Origin: Cyanidiococcus yangmingshanensis
Lineage: Eukaryota; Rhodophyta; Bangiophyceae; Cyanidiales; Cyanidiaceae
Assembly (NCBI GenBank): GCA_013995675.1
Contig: VWRR01000002.1
Coordinates: forward strand, 372,001 to 436,000
DNA: 64,000 bases
Direction: 5' to 3'
Part shown: piece after piece, positions 41,689 through 51,754 of the stretch
Numbering within the stretch: position 1 is the first letter of the stretch
Layout of the letters: each line of letters begins with the position of its first letter
Program-made: the position numbers and the translations under genes
The notes under the pieces: model-generated
The model's input: the letters and a program-made list of their open reading frames with translations, nothing else
The model's database searches: none
What the model was told of the DNA's origin: nothing

Positions 41689-41871
41689 CTAGAACGCTGA
41701 TCCGAACGCGCTCCCGATCTCGGAGTCGTCTTGCAGCGTTTCTGCTAATTTCCTGACAAGATGGGCTAGGCGAGCGCGTTTCGGGGCGCGTGCTGCGTCT
41801 AGCAAAAAAGATTCCAGAAAGATGCCGTTCTCGACGTTTGGCTTAGAGACCACAGGCGGCTTGGGTGGCAT
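41689..41871 (-). CDS. Small hypothetical protein
   Basis: 60 residues from ATG 41871: MPPKPPVVSKPNVENG, then a helical segment FLESFLLDAARAPKRARLAH and LVRKLAETLQDDSEIG. It has no recognised family. It looks coding-like (amphipathic helix, ATG start) but is short enough to be chance. It could instead be the C-terminal part of the orphan gene upstream on the same strand. Confidence 0.3.
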   Translation of the reverse strand: MPPKPPVVSKPNVENGIFLESFLLDAARAPKRARLAHLVRKLAETLQDDSEIGSAFGSAF

Positions 41872-41990
41872 AATCGGAACGAGCGGGAGCGTTCAAGTCA
41901 AGGTTCTTATTGTTTTTTGCTCTTACAGCGTCCAGATTTCCTCAGGACCCAGCGTAGCCATTGGCCCGTTTACGAAGCCATAACCGTATG

Positions 41991-43140
41991 TCATGAGCCC
42001 TCGTTGCAATAGAGGAATGGGGCCATACTTGTGGAATCATCATCAAAATCGAAGGGAATCTCCTCAAGTGATCCGAGGGTGAGTGAAAGCGGCATTTGCG
42101 GCAACGAGGACGCTTCGGCGTCGTGACGTACTCGCAATGCTAGGACGCAGGAGGTCGGCGGGGAAGGTGTACGCTGGGGAACCGCCGCCTCGGGAGAGCC
42201 CTCTCTACACACTCTGCAATGATCATGAGCACTGCACGCTACTGGAATCACATTGAATGTGACAGGCGGGTCCATTGAAGTGGATTGACTACCTGGTGGC
42301 GAAGCACCGCACGTGGCCCCGAGGCACCGAGTTGCGCTGACATAGCCGGATGCGAATCGCAGATACGGACTCGTGAAGAGCGTCTCCGTGATCGCTGCGC
42401 GAACAGAAGTTTCCATGCGAGGGCACCAGCGGGCAGTTTTGATCTGAATTTCTCGCCGAAGTATCTCGTAACAAGATTGCTGGAATGCAGAGAGCTCTTG
42501 TGGCATGTCTCCATCGGTCGTGCACTGCAAAAGGTATGCAAAGATTGTGCGCTCGGCTCGGGAGCGAAGCCATAGATTCCAAGTGCGTGCATGCTCCTCA
42601 CGGGTGCTCTCCAACTGTGACGGATTTTCGTTCGTTTGAGTCCTGTTGCGTAACACTGATGTTCGGCTCATGGCTCTGAGAAAGCTGGTCAACGCTCGGC
42701 AGAAGCGAAGGACTCGCTAATGACGGTACCGAGCGGCTCGACGATATCAAAGCACTGGCGGAAATCGCAGTTGAGGGAGGCGACTCCGCCCAAGAGCAAT
42801 CCCTCGAGTGAAATCGGAACCTTTGGTATTCATGGGTTGTCGCCGCGCCCCCAATGAATTGGGATACTGACAACGAGTCGGCGCTTGTGGTATTCAGCTG
42901 ATTGAAATCGCTTGCCGCGGAATCGTCCCTGATTTCGAGTTCTGCGGCCGTCAAACCCGTTCGTGAAGTGTATTCATCCGTGGACTGAAAAACGACGTCT
43001 AAGAGCGGTGCTGGCCGATGACGTCCGGCTGCCAAGCTCGATTTCGTTCTCCGTCCACGATTCGAACGAATTCGATGACTTGTATTCGTGCTCTTCGATA
43101 AGCGCATATTTTGATTCCAAAGTGACGTTCTCTCCAACAT
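41991..43140 (-). CDS. Hypothetical Ser-rich protein, possible frame break
   Basis: Two overlapping minus frames may be one gene. The first starts at ATG 43140 (MLERTSLWNQNMRLSKSTNT), is Ser/Thr-rich and runs to about 42598. The second, one base on, covers 42692-41991 with helical sequence (ESTREEHARTWNLWLRSRAE, FQQSCYEILRREIQIKTARW) and an acidic end (EIPFDFDDDSTSM). The step between them has the same sign as the other breaks in the window. I recognise no domain; CSAHDHCRVC resembles a metal-binding knuckle but is isolated. Confidence that this is a single gene is low. Confidence 0.35.
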
Positions 43141-43924
43141 TTGCGGAGTTGTAGACCGATACGCGCTTATTCGAACTGCTCTGCAGCTCGCCACGCTATC
43201 AACAGATAGTGTGTTCCAGCGAAATCACCCAATGGATTCGCGTCCTGAACTCGGGCGCCGTATGTAGCGCCGCACCTTAGAGCAACCAATAAATTGCTTG
43301 CAGCAAAAGGGCTTCGTCCCTTGGATCTTGCAACCTCAATAATTAATCGAACCGCGATGATGTATTCAGTGTTAATTCGAAGTTTGCGACACACCAGCCG
43401 AGTGCTCGCGCTTGTCTGAACAATGCGAACGAACGATACAAGCGCCTCTATGTCCAGTTACCTCACCAGTCCAATCAAGTACCGCCGATATCCAGAGCGA
43501 CACCGCAAAGCGAGATAAACAATATTGATTCACGCAACAGGTACGCCGAGTACGCCTTTTACACCAAAGAACGGGTCGTTGATTGGCGCGCAACACCATC
43601 GGCTACGGGCGAAGACGTCTTTGCGGATCATCGCTGCCTTTTGATCCGGTGCGTGTACCGGTGGTGATATGCATGCATGTCCATCACGATGCGATGATCG
43701 ACAATGGCGATGGGCCGGCCGTCGCAACGTGTGGCGCGCCACAGCCGCTGCGATGGCCTCTGCACGCTCGGTTCCGATTCGATTGCGGTTCCGGCCGCTA
43801 TCCCGACGAGTCGCTGCGTCGCTGGTGCAGCCGGGTAGCACACGCGAGGGCTCGCACGGAGGCGCCAAGGACCGCGTTTCGTACGGTCTCGGGGCCAGAG
43901 ACGTCGCCAAGACTCTGAACTGCA
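43141..43924. other. Shared upstream region of the Ser-rich orphan and EngB genes
   Basis: About 0.8 kb between divergent starts. Overlapping short frames on both strands look like chance. No motif is identified. Confidence 0.35.
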
Positions 43925-45487
43925 ATGAGTCGTTGCAGTCGTGGGTGGAAATGTGGATTTCTGAGAACTTCAACGTTTTTTCTGCTCTCGAATGGGATCA
44001 GTGGCGTCATTGGTGGTGCCCGGCAACGTTGCTGGCTTTCTGATCGTCCTCGGCACGCCCCACTTGTGGAAAGTCACCGTTCGCGGTGGCATCGCCACCT
44101 GTGTATGACGCACTCCGATCAAGCCACAGAAGCTTCTTTGGAACAACGGATAGCACAGCTTAGCAAAATTGGAGCCGTACGAAAACTGACTGAAATCTGT
44201 GTTAATTCTGAGGGGCGACTCGAGCAAGGCGTAGAACCCGAGACAATCTCTCAGGTTCTGCAGGCGCTGAACCGCCTTGAGGCGGCGAGACATGCTCGTT
44301 TGGTTATGGAGTCCCTCTGGGTACAAGCCTCAGGGTCGCTCGATCTCACACTGGATGAGCGAATCACCCGACTTGTGCCCGACTATGTCGAGCTGATGCG
44401 TCGAGCATCTGATTTGGAGGCTTTACAGGCTATGCAGCGAGCGTGTGAACGAGGGGCGTTCGGGGGTATTCTGCAAAAGCCAGCACTTGCGGAACATATT
44501 TACTTGGCGAGCGTCCAGACAGCCATCGTACGTGAGGAGCTGAATGAGGCGCTTGCGACTATCCAGAAGCTCCACCGTATTGCTGAGCGACTTGCGACCA
44601 AGAATACTCAAGGAGACGAGGCTGCAATGGAGCGTACCTCTTCGTCATCAGTCACTGGCGAGGTGACACAAGACGCTGACCCAGAACGAATACGCCGTTT
44701 TTGTGACACCATGCGCTTGTTCAGTAAGGCAAAGAGCTACCGCGGTCTCTTCCTCACCGTGGACGCGCTACAGCTCTGCGGCCTTGAGTTGAGTGCGCCT
44801 GTTCTTGAATGCCTCGCACAGAGTGCGGTGCGACAGGTATCTTTTGTGACAAGCGCCGTCTCGATTGAAAAGATGCCCGAGGAGCGTTTCCCAGAGGCGG
44901 CATTTATAGGACGCTCCAATGTTGGAAAGAGTTCGCTGGTGAACATGGTGATTGGTCGCAAGGCCCTGGCCAAGACGAGCAAAACGCCCGGCAAAACAAG
45001 GCAGTTCAACTATTATCTCGTTAATGAGCGCGACCCATCCGATGCGTTTTATTTGGTAGATCTGCCGGGAGTTGGCTATGCCCGTGTCTCGAAAGAGCAA
45101 CGCATCGAATGGGATCGACTCTTCGTGGACTATGTTCGCCGCCGCCGGAAACTGCGGGTGTTGTTCCATCTCATCGATTGTCAGACGGGTGCGCTAGAAG
45201 AGGACGTCCGTCTCATGAATGTACTCGCGGAGCTGCTTCTGGGCAAAAACGGTCGTTGGAACCGCTCAGGCGCTGACGATCTGCATTACGTCATTGTCCT
45301 CACCAAGATCGACAGGAGAGGTGGTACTGTATCTCCCGCGATATTCAGTCACCTCGAGCAGATCCTGGAAGAGACTGGACTGTTGCGGTGGCGTGAAGTC
45401 CCTGTCTTGACCACCTCGGCTCAGACAAAAACTGGTCGTGAGGCAATCTGGCAATATCTTCGCCTATTGCACAAACACTGGAAGTAG
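43925..45487 (+). CDS. EngB/YihA-type GTPase with long helical-repeat N-terminus, probably organellar
   Basis: 520 residues from ATG 43925. The C-terminal ~200 residues are a TRAFAC GTPase of the EngB (YihA/YsxC) family, needed for large-subunit ribosome assembly in bacteria and organelles. G1 is GRSNVGKSSLVNM (about 329-341), G2 is the T of KTPGKTRQFNYY, G3 is DLPGVGYARVSKEQR (~380), G4 is TKID (~459) and G5 is TTSAQTKTG. Residues 1-60 are Arg/Ser-rich and hydrophobic at the start, compatible with organelle targeting. Between about 60 and 310 lies alpha-helical sequence including a PPR-like unit (MRLFSKAKSYRGLFLTVDAL then QLCGLELSAPVLEC). Bacterial EngB is only about 200 residues, so the N-terminal module is a lineage addition. 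Confidence 0.92.
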   Translation: MSRCSRGWKCGFLRTSTFFLLSNGISGVIGGARQRCWLSDRPRHAPLVESHRSRWHRHLCMTHSDQATEASLEQRIAQLSKIGAVRKLTEICVNSEGRLEQGVEPETISQVLQALNRLEAARHARLVMESLWVQASGSLDLTLDERITRLVPDYVELMRRASDLEALQAMQRACERGAFGGILQKPALAEHIYLASVQTAIVREELNEALATIQKLHRIAERLATKNTQGDEAAMERTSSSSVTGEVTQDADPERIRRFCDTMRLFSKAKSYRGLFLTVDALQLCGLELSAPVLECLAQSAVRQVSFVTSAVSIEKMPEERFPEAAFIGRSNVGKSSLVNMVIGRKALAKTSKTPGKTRQFNYYLVNERDPSDAFYLVDLPGVGYARVSKEQRIEWDRLFVDYVRRRRKLRVLFHLIDCQTGALEEDVRLMNVLAELLLGKNGRWNRSGADDLHYVIVLTKIDRRGGTVSPAIFSHLEQILEETGLLRWREVPVLTTSAQTKTGREAIWQYLRLLHKHWK

Positions 45488-45529
45488 CTACTGGTCTAAG
45501 CATCATGCATCCGACCGAGATCACAGCGG

Positions 45530-45832
45530 ATGCTCACAAAGCGCCTAGGTGCGCTTGCCAACGGACCCGATCCTGGTTTGGTTCTCGTGCCGACAGCGAG
45601 AGACTACATACCGGCATTCAAAAGGGACTATACGATGTTTTGTGCATGCTGGCACTGCACGACTCACAACGCCCCGGAGGCGTTAGGAACGCGCTTGACA
45701 GCCATGTGGATCGATTCGGGTGACCCTGGAACACTCGTCATCCGACAGTGCTGTACAGGCCGGTGCTTTTCTTCAATGTCGTCTACACTGCTCATCAAAA
45801 GAATCAAAACCAGATCCCATACAGAAGCGTAG
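45530..45832 (+). CDS. Hypothetical small protein
   Basis: 100 residues from ATG 45530, starting 42 bp after the EngB stop. It includes LVLVPTARDYIPAFKRDYTM and a Cys/His cluster CACWHCTTH with a later RQCCTGRC, which could bind metal. No family is recognised and no homology can be tested here; it may be a chance frame. Confidence 0.25.
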   Translation: MLTKRLGALANGPDPGLVLVPTARDYIPAFKRDYTMFCACWHCTTHNAPEALGTRLTAMWIDSGDPGTLVIRQCCTGRCFSSMSSTLLIKRIKTRSHTEA

Positions 45833-47024
45833 TCCACTGTAAAGCAGCTTCATCACTCCCGGCCACATTGATCATCAAGTCGTAAAAAATCGGGGTTCGC
45901 CTTGTCATGTTCGGACAGTGCTGTCGCGCGCCAGTCATGGGACTGGTCCGTCGATGCGCGGGGTCGATGGCGCCTGAAAAAGAAAAGTGGGCTTCGCGCA
46001 GCAATGAGTCAACGCGTACCGAGCACAAAGAGACGCGACGATCTGTACGTCAATCGTGACGCTGTCGCTGTGCTCCTGCGAGTCATGTCTACATGTCCCG
46101 AACGGATACGCTTATTCGGTGAAGACGCCTAACCTTCGGCGAGATGAGGCGACTTTGCAAACCGCTCAAGTGCAACCGAGTCGATGCCAGTTTAGTGCTC
46201 GCACTGTAACGCGGAGTCATTCTTGGAACATGATCGGCTTGATAGGTTTGTCCAATCTATGCGTGAACGCGACCAGAGCTCCAGAACGCTGTACTCCAGG
46301 CAAACACGCCCGATGTGTGCCCAACACCCATCTTGCAATCGGTAAAGCAAGTAATTTTCCCAAACACAGATCCCTAGTGAAAAGACGTCCATGCATCGAT
46401 CGATTGAATCGTCTGCGACAACGCCTGCGTGCAGCATGCAACCCGTCACGGTCGCATCGACACGCAGGTCGTTGCTTGCGTGTTCATCGAGCGCTCGACA
46501 CCGACCCGTCTGGATCATTGATCTGACCTTTCTCGCCGACCGACGCAAACGAGCACACCATGACCTGTTTCCAGTGCTGTCGATAAACGATGCATGCATT
46601 AGATTTGGGCATGCCATATCCCTTTTTCTGTTCACAAATCAGTTTCGCGCCCTGATTCGGATGCAACACAACTGCAGACGATTGACCGCGTCGCTGACCT
46701 GTGCAGATCCCTCTCTCAATCGGCATACCATATATTCGTCTCTATTCCAGTATTTACCATGCCATCGCGTGCACCGTCTTGTCAACAGGCCAACACATGC
46801 AATGAGACCCAGAGCAGCCCTGCATGGAACGCATGCCGCAGCATCTCGGCGGATGGTTTGGCTGCCAGCGCGCTCCCGCTGCGTGCCGATGATGGCGTCT
46901 ACGGGCCTGCGGTCGCAACTGGCGTGGCGTCGGACGGCGGGATCGCCGCTGGTCGTCGATCGATGCGCGGGCACCGCAAGGGCGCCAGTCGCCGCTGGTA
47001 GGCCGACAACCGCCATTGACATCG

Positions 47025-47045
47025 GACGACGACGACGACGACGAC
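47025..47045. repeat. (GAC)7 trinucleotide repeat
   Basis: Seven uninterrupted GAC triplets, about 100 bp upstream of the first ATG of the hydrolase frame. Confidence 0.85.
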
Positions 47046-47141
47046 GAGCCTCGATCGACAGGTGACGCGCTCTACACTGGGACGTCGTCGGTCTCGTGCG
47101 CTTCGCTGCCTGCAGTTCGCTGGGGCTTTTATGGTCTCGAG

Positions 47142-48671
47142 ATGATCGCTGCGTTGATGGACGTTGTTCATGAAGCGATACCTCGGGTTGCATTCGCGAC
47201 TGGTGCTCATACATTCGCTGTGTCCATGTTCGCGCAGAGCTTTGCACTGGACCGAAGAGGCGCAGCCGTCTACTCGTGTCGGACGCGTGCAGGTCGGGGC
47301 GCCTGGTCCCAGAGAACTGCTCGGCAGCAGGCACGTTTGATGCGAAAAACAAAACCCTCGAGATCAGGTCATTTTCTGCTTCGATCATGTGAGGGGAAAG
47401 TGGACGCTGGCGCCTCACCGGACGACTCTGATCGGAGAGATATCGCAGAGGCGCCTTTTGCGGACCAAGTGCTTCAGATGGCGACGACGCCAGGTGTAGC
47501 CGATACGCGCAAGCCAGCCAGCGGCTTGACAACGCGGCGTAGAAGGCGCCGAACGGAAGCAGGTTCTTTCAAAACCACGGATCGTCTCATCGTAGGCGGT
47601 GCACTAGCGCTCGGTCTTTCGTTCATTATCTCGACAGGCATGCTGGTGAGCCGGCCGCGGCGAATTGCGACCCTTCCTCAACCGATAGCACATGAAAGTC
47701 GCATCGAAAAGTCCGTGCCAGTAGATGAGCGTCATCGTTGGGTCCGAAACAGCGCTATCTTGGCATTGGCCACCGTGGCGGGTATGGTTGTTCCCCTGAT
47801 GTTCCTGCTCTCCATTCAGAACCGTCTGATCTACAAACCGACACGCAATATTCGCGGGAAACCTGACAACTATGGGATGATTCATTACGAAGACGTGTAC
47901 TTTTGCACAGCGGACGGGCACGAGATCCACGGCTGGTTCATCAAATGCTCACCGGAGGAGTACTCAAGGCGTCCAACGTTTATCTACTTCCATGGTGCGG
48001 ACTTGAATATAAGTTATCGCCTTCCAAAGGTCTTTCACATTCACAGCAAAGTGAACTGCAATGTGTTTCTATGGTCGTACCGGGGTTATGGAATGAGCGA
48101 GGGCTTCCCAAGCGAGCGAGGCCTGCAGCGAGATGCGGCTGCGATGCTACAGTACCTCCAGACACGCCGCGATATCGACCAGAATCAATGGTGGGTGTTT
48201 GGCGAGTCCCTCGGTGGTGCAGTCGCTTTAGACTTTGTGTATCGTTTCCCGGACAAGATTCGGGGACTGGTTCTTGAGAACACCTTCACGGCCCTGATTG
48301 ACATGATCGATCTCGTGCATCCGTATCTGCGCAGTTTCAAATGGCTGATTACTCAAAACAGGTGGCTCTCGCGAGAAAAGATCAAGCAACTCAAGATCCC
48401 AGTGTTGCTCCTGAGTGGCCAACGCGATGGATTTATTCCGCCGCGAATGATGCAAGAGCTCTACGATCGAGCGGGACAGTCGCGTTTGCGTCGTTTGATT
48501 CGCTTCACCGAGGGTACCCATAACAAGACCTGGATTCTTCCCGGATACACGGACGCGATCCGGAAGTTTGTGTCGGACGTGAATGATCTATTTCCGATGA
48601 ACAGCTCTGCTGATTCGGAGGCCGCTGATCGGAAACTAGATCAGGCGAGCGAACCGGCAACGCCATCCTGA
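47142..48671 (+). CDS. ABHD13/Bem46-like membrane-anchored alpha/beta hydrolase
   Basis: 509 residues from ATG 47142; a start at ATG 47478 (MATTPGVADTRKP) would give 397, nearer the usual ~340 of the family. A basic run RRRRRR precedes two hydrophobic segments (LIVGGALALGLSFIISTGML and ILALATVAGMVVPLMFLLSI). The Bem46/ABHD13 domain follows: NRLIYKPTR, HGWFIKCSPEE, FIYFHGADLN, SYRGYGMSEGFPSERGLQRD. The nucleophile elbow is GESLGG, the acid is in SGQRDGFIPP and the catalytic His is in EGTHNKTW. It is likely anchored in an internal or plasma membrane facing the cytosol. The substrate is unknown; related proteins are linked to palmitoyl or lipid hydrolysis in some organisms. Confidence 0.88.
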   Translation: MIAALMDVVHEAIPRVAFATGAHTFAVSMFAQSFALDRRGAAVYSCRTRAGRGAWSQRTARQQARLMRKTKPSRSGHFLLRSCEGKVDAGASPDDSDRRDIAEAPFADQVLQMATTPGVADTRKPASGLTTRRRRRRTEAGSFKTTDRLIVGGALALGLSFIISTGMLVSRPRRIATLPQPIAHESRIEKSVPVDERHRWVRNSAILALATVAGMVVPLMFLLSIQNRLIYKPTRNIRGKPDNYGMIHYEDVYFCTADGHEIHGWFIKCSPEEYSRRPTFIYFHGADLNISYRLPKVFHIHSKVNCNVFLWSYRGYGMSEGFPSERGLQRDAAAMLQYLQTRRDIDQNQWWVFGESLGGAVALDFVYRFPDKIRGLVLENTFTALIDMIDLVHPYLRSFKWLITQNRWLSREKIKQLKIPVLLLSGQRDGFIPPRMMQELYDRAGQSRLRRLIRFTEGTHNKTWILPGYTDAIRKFVSDVNDLFPMNSSADSEAADRKLDQASEPATPS

Positions 48672-49344
48672 TTCCGTTCATTATGACTGGTGGTGTTGGT
48701 GTATGGTAAGTAGCGATGAACTTCAAAATGCCTTGTTTCATGCGTAACAGAGGTTTGCGTGGACCCCTCTACGATCTGCGGCAACTGAATGCCAGCGATA
48801 GAAATTGTTACAAGTTTCCGCCGCGGAGCCATGCACCTTTGTGTCGTGGAGCATTCGAACCGTGAGGGCATGGTGTACGCGGTTCATTGCCGTCAGATTG
48901 GCTGCCATGTTTGAGTGAACACGAGCTCTGGGCGATACGCAACCGCCGGTGACTGCATCACGAGTAGGACGCACTTGGCGCTCGATGGCTTCCACACGAC
49001 ATATTCGATCTCGCTGTCGCTGATGAAAGCGCTGAACCTTTCTGGCAGGATGCTGCATCATCTGAGAGCAACGAAGAAGTTTATCCTAAAATCAGAGACG
49101 AAGCGGATCACGAAACGGGACCCATAGATCTATGTAGATCAACCGAACCTCGCTATTGAGGAAGGAAATTCTCAGTGTTCAGTGAACCACTGGATGCTTC
49201 GCAAGGCAGCAGGATCGGCAAGGGCGCACGCCGAGCGACATCCACCATGCGTCCGTTGTCAAGGCCCTTTTTCGATGATCTTGCCAGAATTGTCTTTTGT
49301 TTTCGGCGGAGGAAGCATCTGGTTGTCTGCGCACTAGAACGGCG
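48672..49344. other. Intergenic between convergent hydrolase and E3 genes
   Basis: About 0.7 kb of 3' flank. No gene is recognised. Confidence 0.4.
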
Positions 49345-50997
49345 TTAGTGAGCGGCCATACCAGCTGCCGCCTTGAATGCTTCGTCGCAGATCTCCGAGA
49401 GCGTTGGGTGCGTATGTACCGAGAACGCCAGCTTGTGAATGGGAACGCCTGCATTCATGGCATTTGCCGCCTCGTGAATGAGGTCCGCAGCATGCATGCC
49501 GATAATATGCATTCCTAACAATTCGCCCGTATCTTTGCGAAACAGTACTTTGGCTATACCTTCAGCGTGATTCTCCGCAAGCGCCTTGCTGTTCGCGCGG
49601 AAATGGCCAACAGCTCTGCCGAGTTCAAACTGCTCGCGTTCCGCTTTGTCACGAGCTTGTTGTTCGGTTAGACCAACCATGCTGATCTCGGGGTGCGTAA
49701 AGCACGCGGCTGGGATACATTCCATCCGCAAAAAGTACGATTGATTGCCAGCAATGTTTTCGACGACGCTGATGCCTTGGGCGGAGGCAGCATGCGCAAG
49801 CATCAATTTCCCATTCGCGTCTCCAATACAGAAGAGGTGCTCAATGGGTGTACCCTTTTGATCCAGCACCTGCATTCGATCATCAACCGGTACGAATCCT
49901 CGATCTAACTGCACACCTAGTTTCTCGATGCCGAGACCCTCGGTAAAGGGGCGGCGACCCGTCGCTACCAACGCCGCATCCGTTTCGAGCACTTCAACGG
50001 GCGCTCTGGTTTCCGCATCCACCAATTCAATACGCACCGGGGTTTTGCCAGGCATCCCAGGTACCACTTTCGCTGCGAAGACGCCAGTGTAGGCGTCTAT
50101 TGGCCTCGGTGAGATGAGCAGCCTTTCCGCCAACCGACTGATCTCGACATCGAAGCTTGGCATGAGTTTGGGGGCCGCCTCAATAAAAGTCACCTCAGAG
50201 CCCAGAGCTGTGTAGACATCACTGAACTCTAGACCAATATAGCCACTGCCAATAATCGCTATCCAGTCGGGTATCCATTCGAGTTTGAGCGCATCATCGG
50301 AGGTGAACACGGTCTTGCCATCGATCTGGATACCGGGAGGCACCGCCGGCACACTGCCAGTCGCAATGATCACGTCCCGCGCCGTAATACGTCGATCACC
50401 CGTCTGTTCTCCGGGCTTGCGCAGCTCAACTTTTTGGGGCTCCAACAGGACACCGCGGGCGTCAAGGACGTCGACGCCGAGGCCACGCAGCGACTGCACC
50501 AAGTTTCCGCGCACACGAGAGGCAAGGCTATTCGCATGGTTACTCACCGCCTGTCGATCGTATGCAACTTGACCTTGAACAGCAATGCCCATTGCCTGTA
50601 AGCGCTCGACCGACTTCAGTTCGCGAAGCTTTCCCGCTGCAGCGAGCAGGGCTTTCGAGGGCACACACCCTCGGTTTACACACGTTCCGCCAGCATCCCC
50701 GCCCGTCAGAACAGCGGTTTTCAGGCCTTTGCTGCGTGCGTGCAGTGCAGCGCCGTGGCCACCGACCCCAGCTCCAATAATAATGAGGTCATAATCATAT
50801 GCGCTACGTAACCGGAACACCGCCTTGGGTCGAGGTGCTCTACGCGCTGGCCCCAGCCACTCGGGCCCTCGTTCGGCGTGGAAGCGACCAATGCGCACAC
50901 CAAAAGGTCTTTCAGATGATGCACGCCGGTTAGCGGTTGTGATCCATGAAGAGCAAAAAGCAGTGTTTGAAGCTACTGCGGAATGAACGACCATCAT
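49345..50997 (-). CDS. Dihydrolipoamide dehydrogenase, plastid-type E3
   Basis: 550 residues from ATG 50997. It is the FAD-dependent E3 of the plastid pyruvate dehydrogenase complex, which regenerates lipoamide with NAD+ for fatty-acid synthesis. Residues 1-65 are Ser/Arg/Ala-rich, a likely transit peptide. FAD-binding [19 protein letters not shown] starts near 69. The redox disulfide is Cys106/Cys111 in [19 protein letters not shown]-binding [17 protein letters not shown] is present, and the second FAD site is [18 protein letters not shown]. The dimer-interface end [20 protein letters not shown] carries the catalytic His-Glu pair. The long loop with [14 protein letters not shown] and the overall sequence fit the cyanobacterial/plastid branch rather than mitochondrial E3. 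Confidence 0.93.
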   Translation of the reverse strand: MMVVHSAVASNTAFCSSWITTANRRASSERPFGVRIGRFHAERGPEWLGPARRAPRPKAVFRLRSAYDYDLIIIGAGVGGHGAALHARSKGLKTAVLTGGDAGGTCVNRGCVPSKALLAAAGKLRELKSVERLQAMGIAVQGQVAYDRQAVSNHANSLASRVRGNLVQSLRGLGVDVLDARGVLLEPQKVELRKPGEQTGDRRITARDVIIATGSVPAVPPGIQIDGKTVFTSDDALKLEWIPDWIAIIGSGYIGLEFSDVYTALGSEVTFIEAAPKLMPSFDVEISRLAERLLISPRPIDAYTGVFAAKVVPGMPGKTPVRIELVDAETRAPVEVLETDAALVATGRRPFTEGLGIEKLGVQLDRGFVPVDDRMQVLDQKGTPIEHLFCIGDANGKLMLAHAASAQGISVVENIAGNQSYFLRMECIPAACFTHPEISMVGLTEQQARDKAEREQFELGRAVGHFRANSKALAENHAEGIAKVLFRKDTGELLGMHIIGMHAADLIHEAANAMNAGVPIHKLAFSVHTHPTLSEICDEAFKAAAGMAAH

Positions 50998-51754
50998 CGC
51001 GCTTTCAACGAGTGCAGGAATAGAGCGTCAACAAGCGGCATGGGGCCGTATCGATGTGCGCCGCCGGCAACTGTTGCGCGACGCCCAGCCGTCAGGCATG
51101 CGCGACCGACTAGGCCTCGACGTCCGCGTTGGTCGAGACTCCCAGGCCAACGCTGAATTCCAGTGAATCGAGAGCTGTGCCTCTTCGGAACACACATCTG
51201 AAGATTCCGTAAACATCTTCGATGGAAGCGAGATCGACCGCTTCGCCAATAGGGTTCACGTTCAGTGTATCGACCGTCATGCTTTCGCAGCGCTCCCAGC
51301 AGATACTCTGCCGAGGCGCTATCAAGACAGCACCGGCGATGAACGCTGAACCTTGACTCGATGGAACATGAAACAAATTCCAGCTGGAGAATCTCGCCTG
51401 CAAGTTCTTGAAAAAATGGATCTATGCATTGCGTGAAGGACGTGGACGTGAGCGCTTGATGGTCAACGTTCGTGCCGAATGCTGGACAAGCCGAGGGACC
51501 CTCAAGGCCGATATCGTTCGAAGCATACGTAGCGAGCCGGACGCATGATTATGAGATAAGGTACGATACGTTCACCTCTAATTTTTTGAACATAAATGAA
51601 TCAACACGAATCTGAAAGCAACTGGGATCTGCATGGATACATGGAACGCCAAGCAGCTGGCCGCCGTCCAACATAAACTTTTTAGCATAAAAATCAATTA
51701 ATCTAAATCTTATGAAACATGCTTGGTCATGGCGCATTTGAATTCCCGCGCAGA
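50998..51754. other. Shared upstream region of divergent E3 and CAP-D3 genes, AT-rich at right
   Basis: About 0.76 kb. The stretch 51545-51720 is clearly richer in A and T than the rest of the window, with T-runs (e.g. ATTTTTTG at 51581). It may hold the CAP-D3 promoter. No gene is supported. Confidence 0.4.

Larger units (their letters stand above)
45488..47141. other. Long intergenic region between EngB and the ABHD13-like gene
   Basis: 1.65 kb. An ATG frame at 45530-45832 (+, 100 residues, with CACWHCTTH) has no recognised family and is listed separately. A long minus frame (46639-47532) overlaps the ABHD13-like gene and is probably a shadow. (GAC)7 lies at 47025-47045. Confidence 0.4.

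Noticed and set aside
46639-47532. 297-codon minus-strand frame
   Set aside because: It overlaps the ABHD13-like gene on the opposite strand and has no recognisable domain; its Arg/Ser-rich content is typical of shadow frames.
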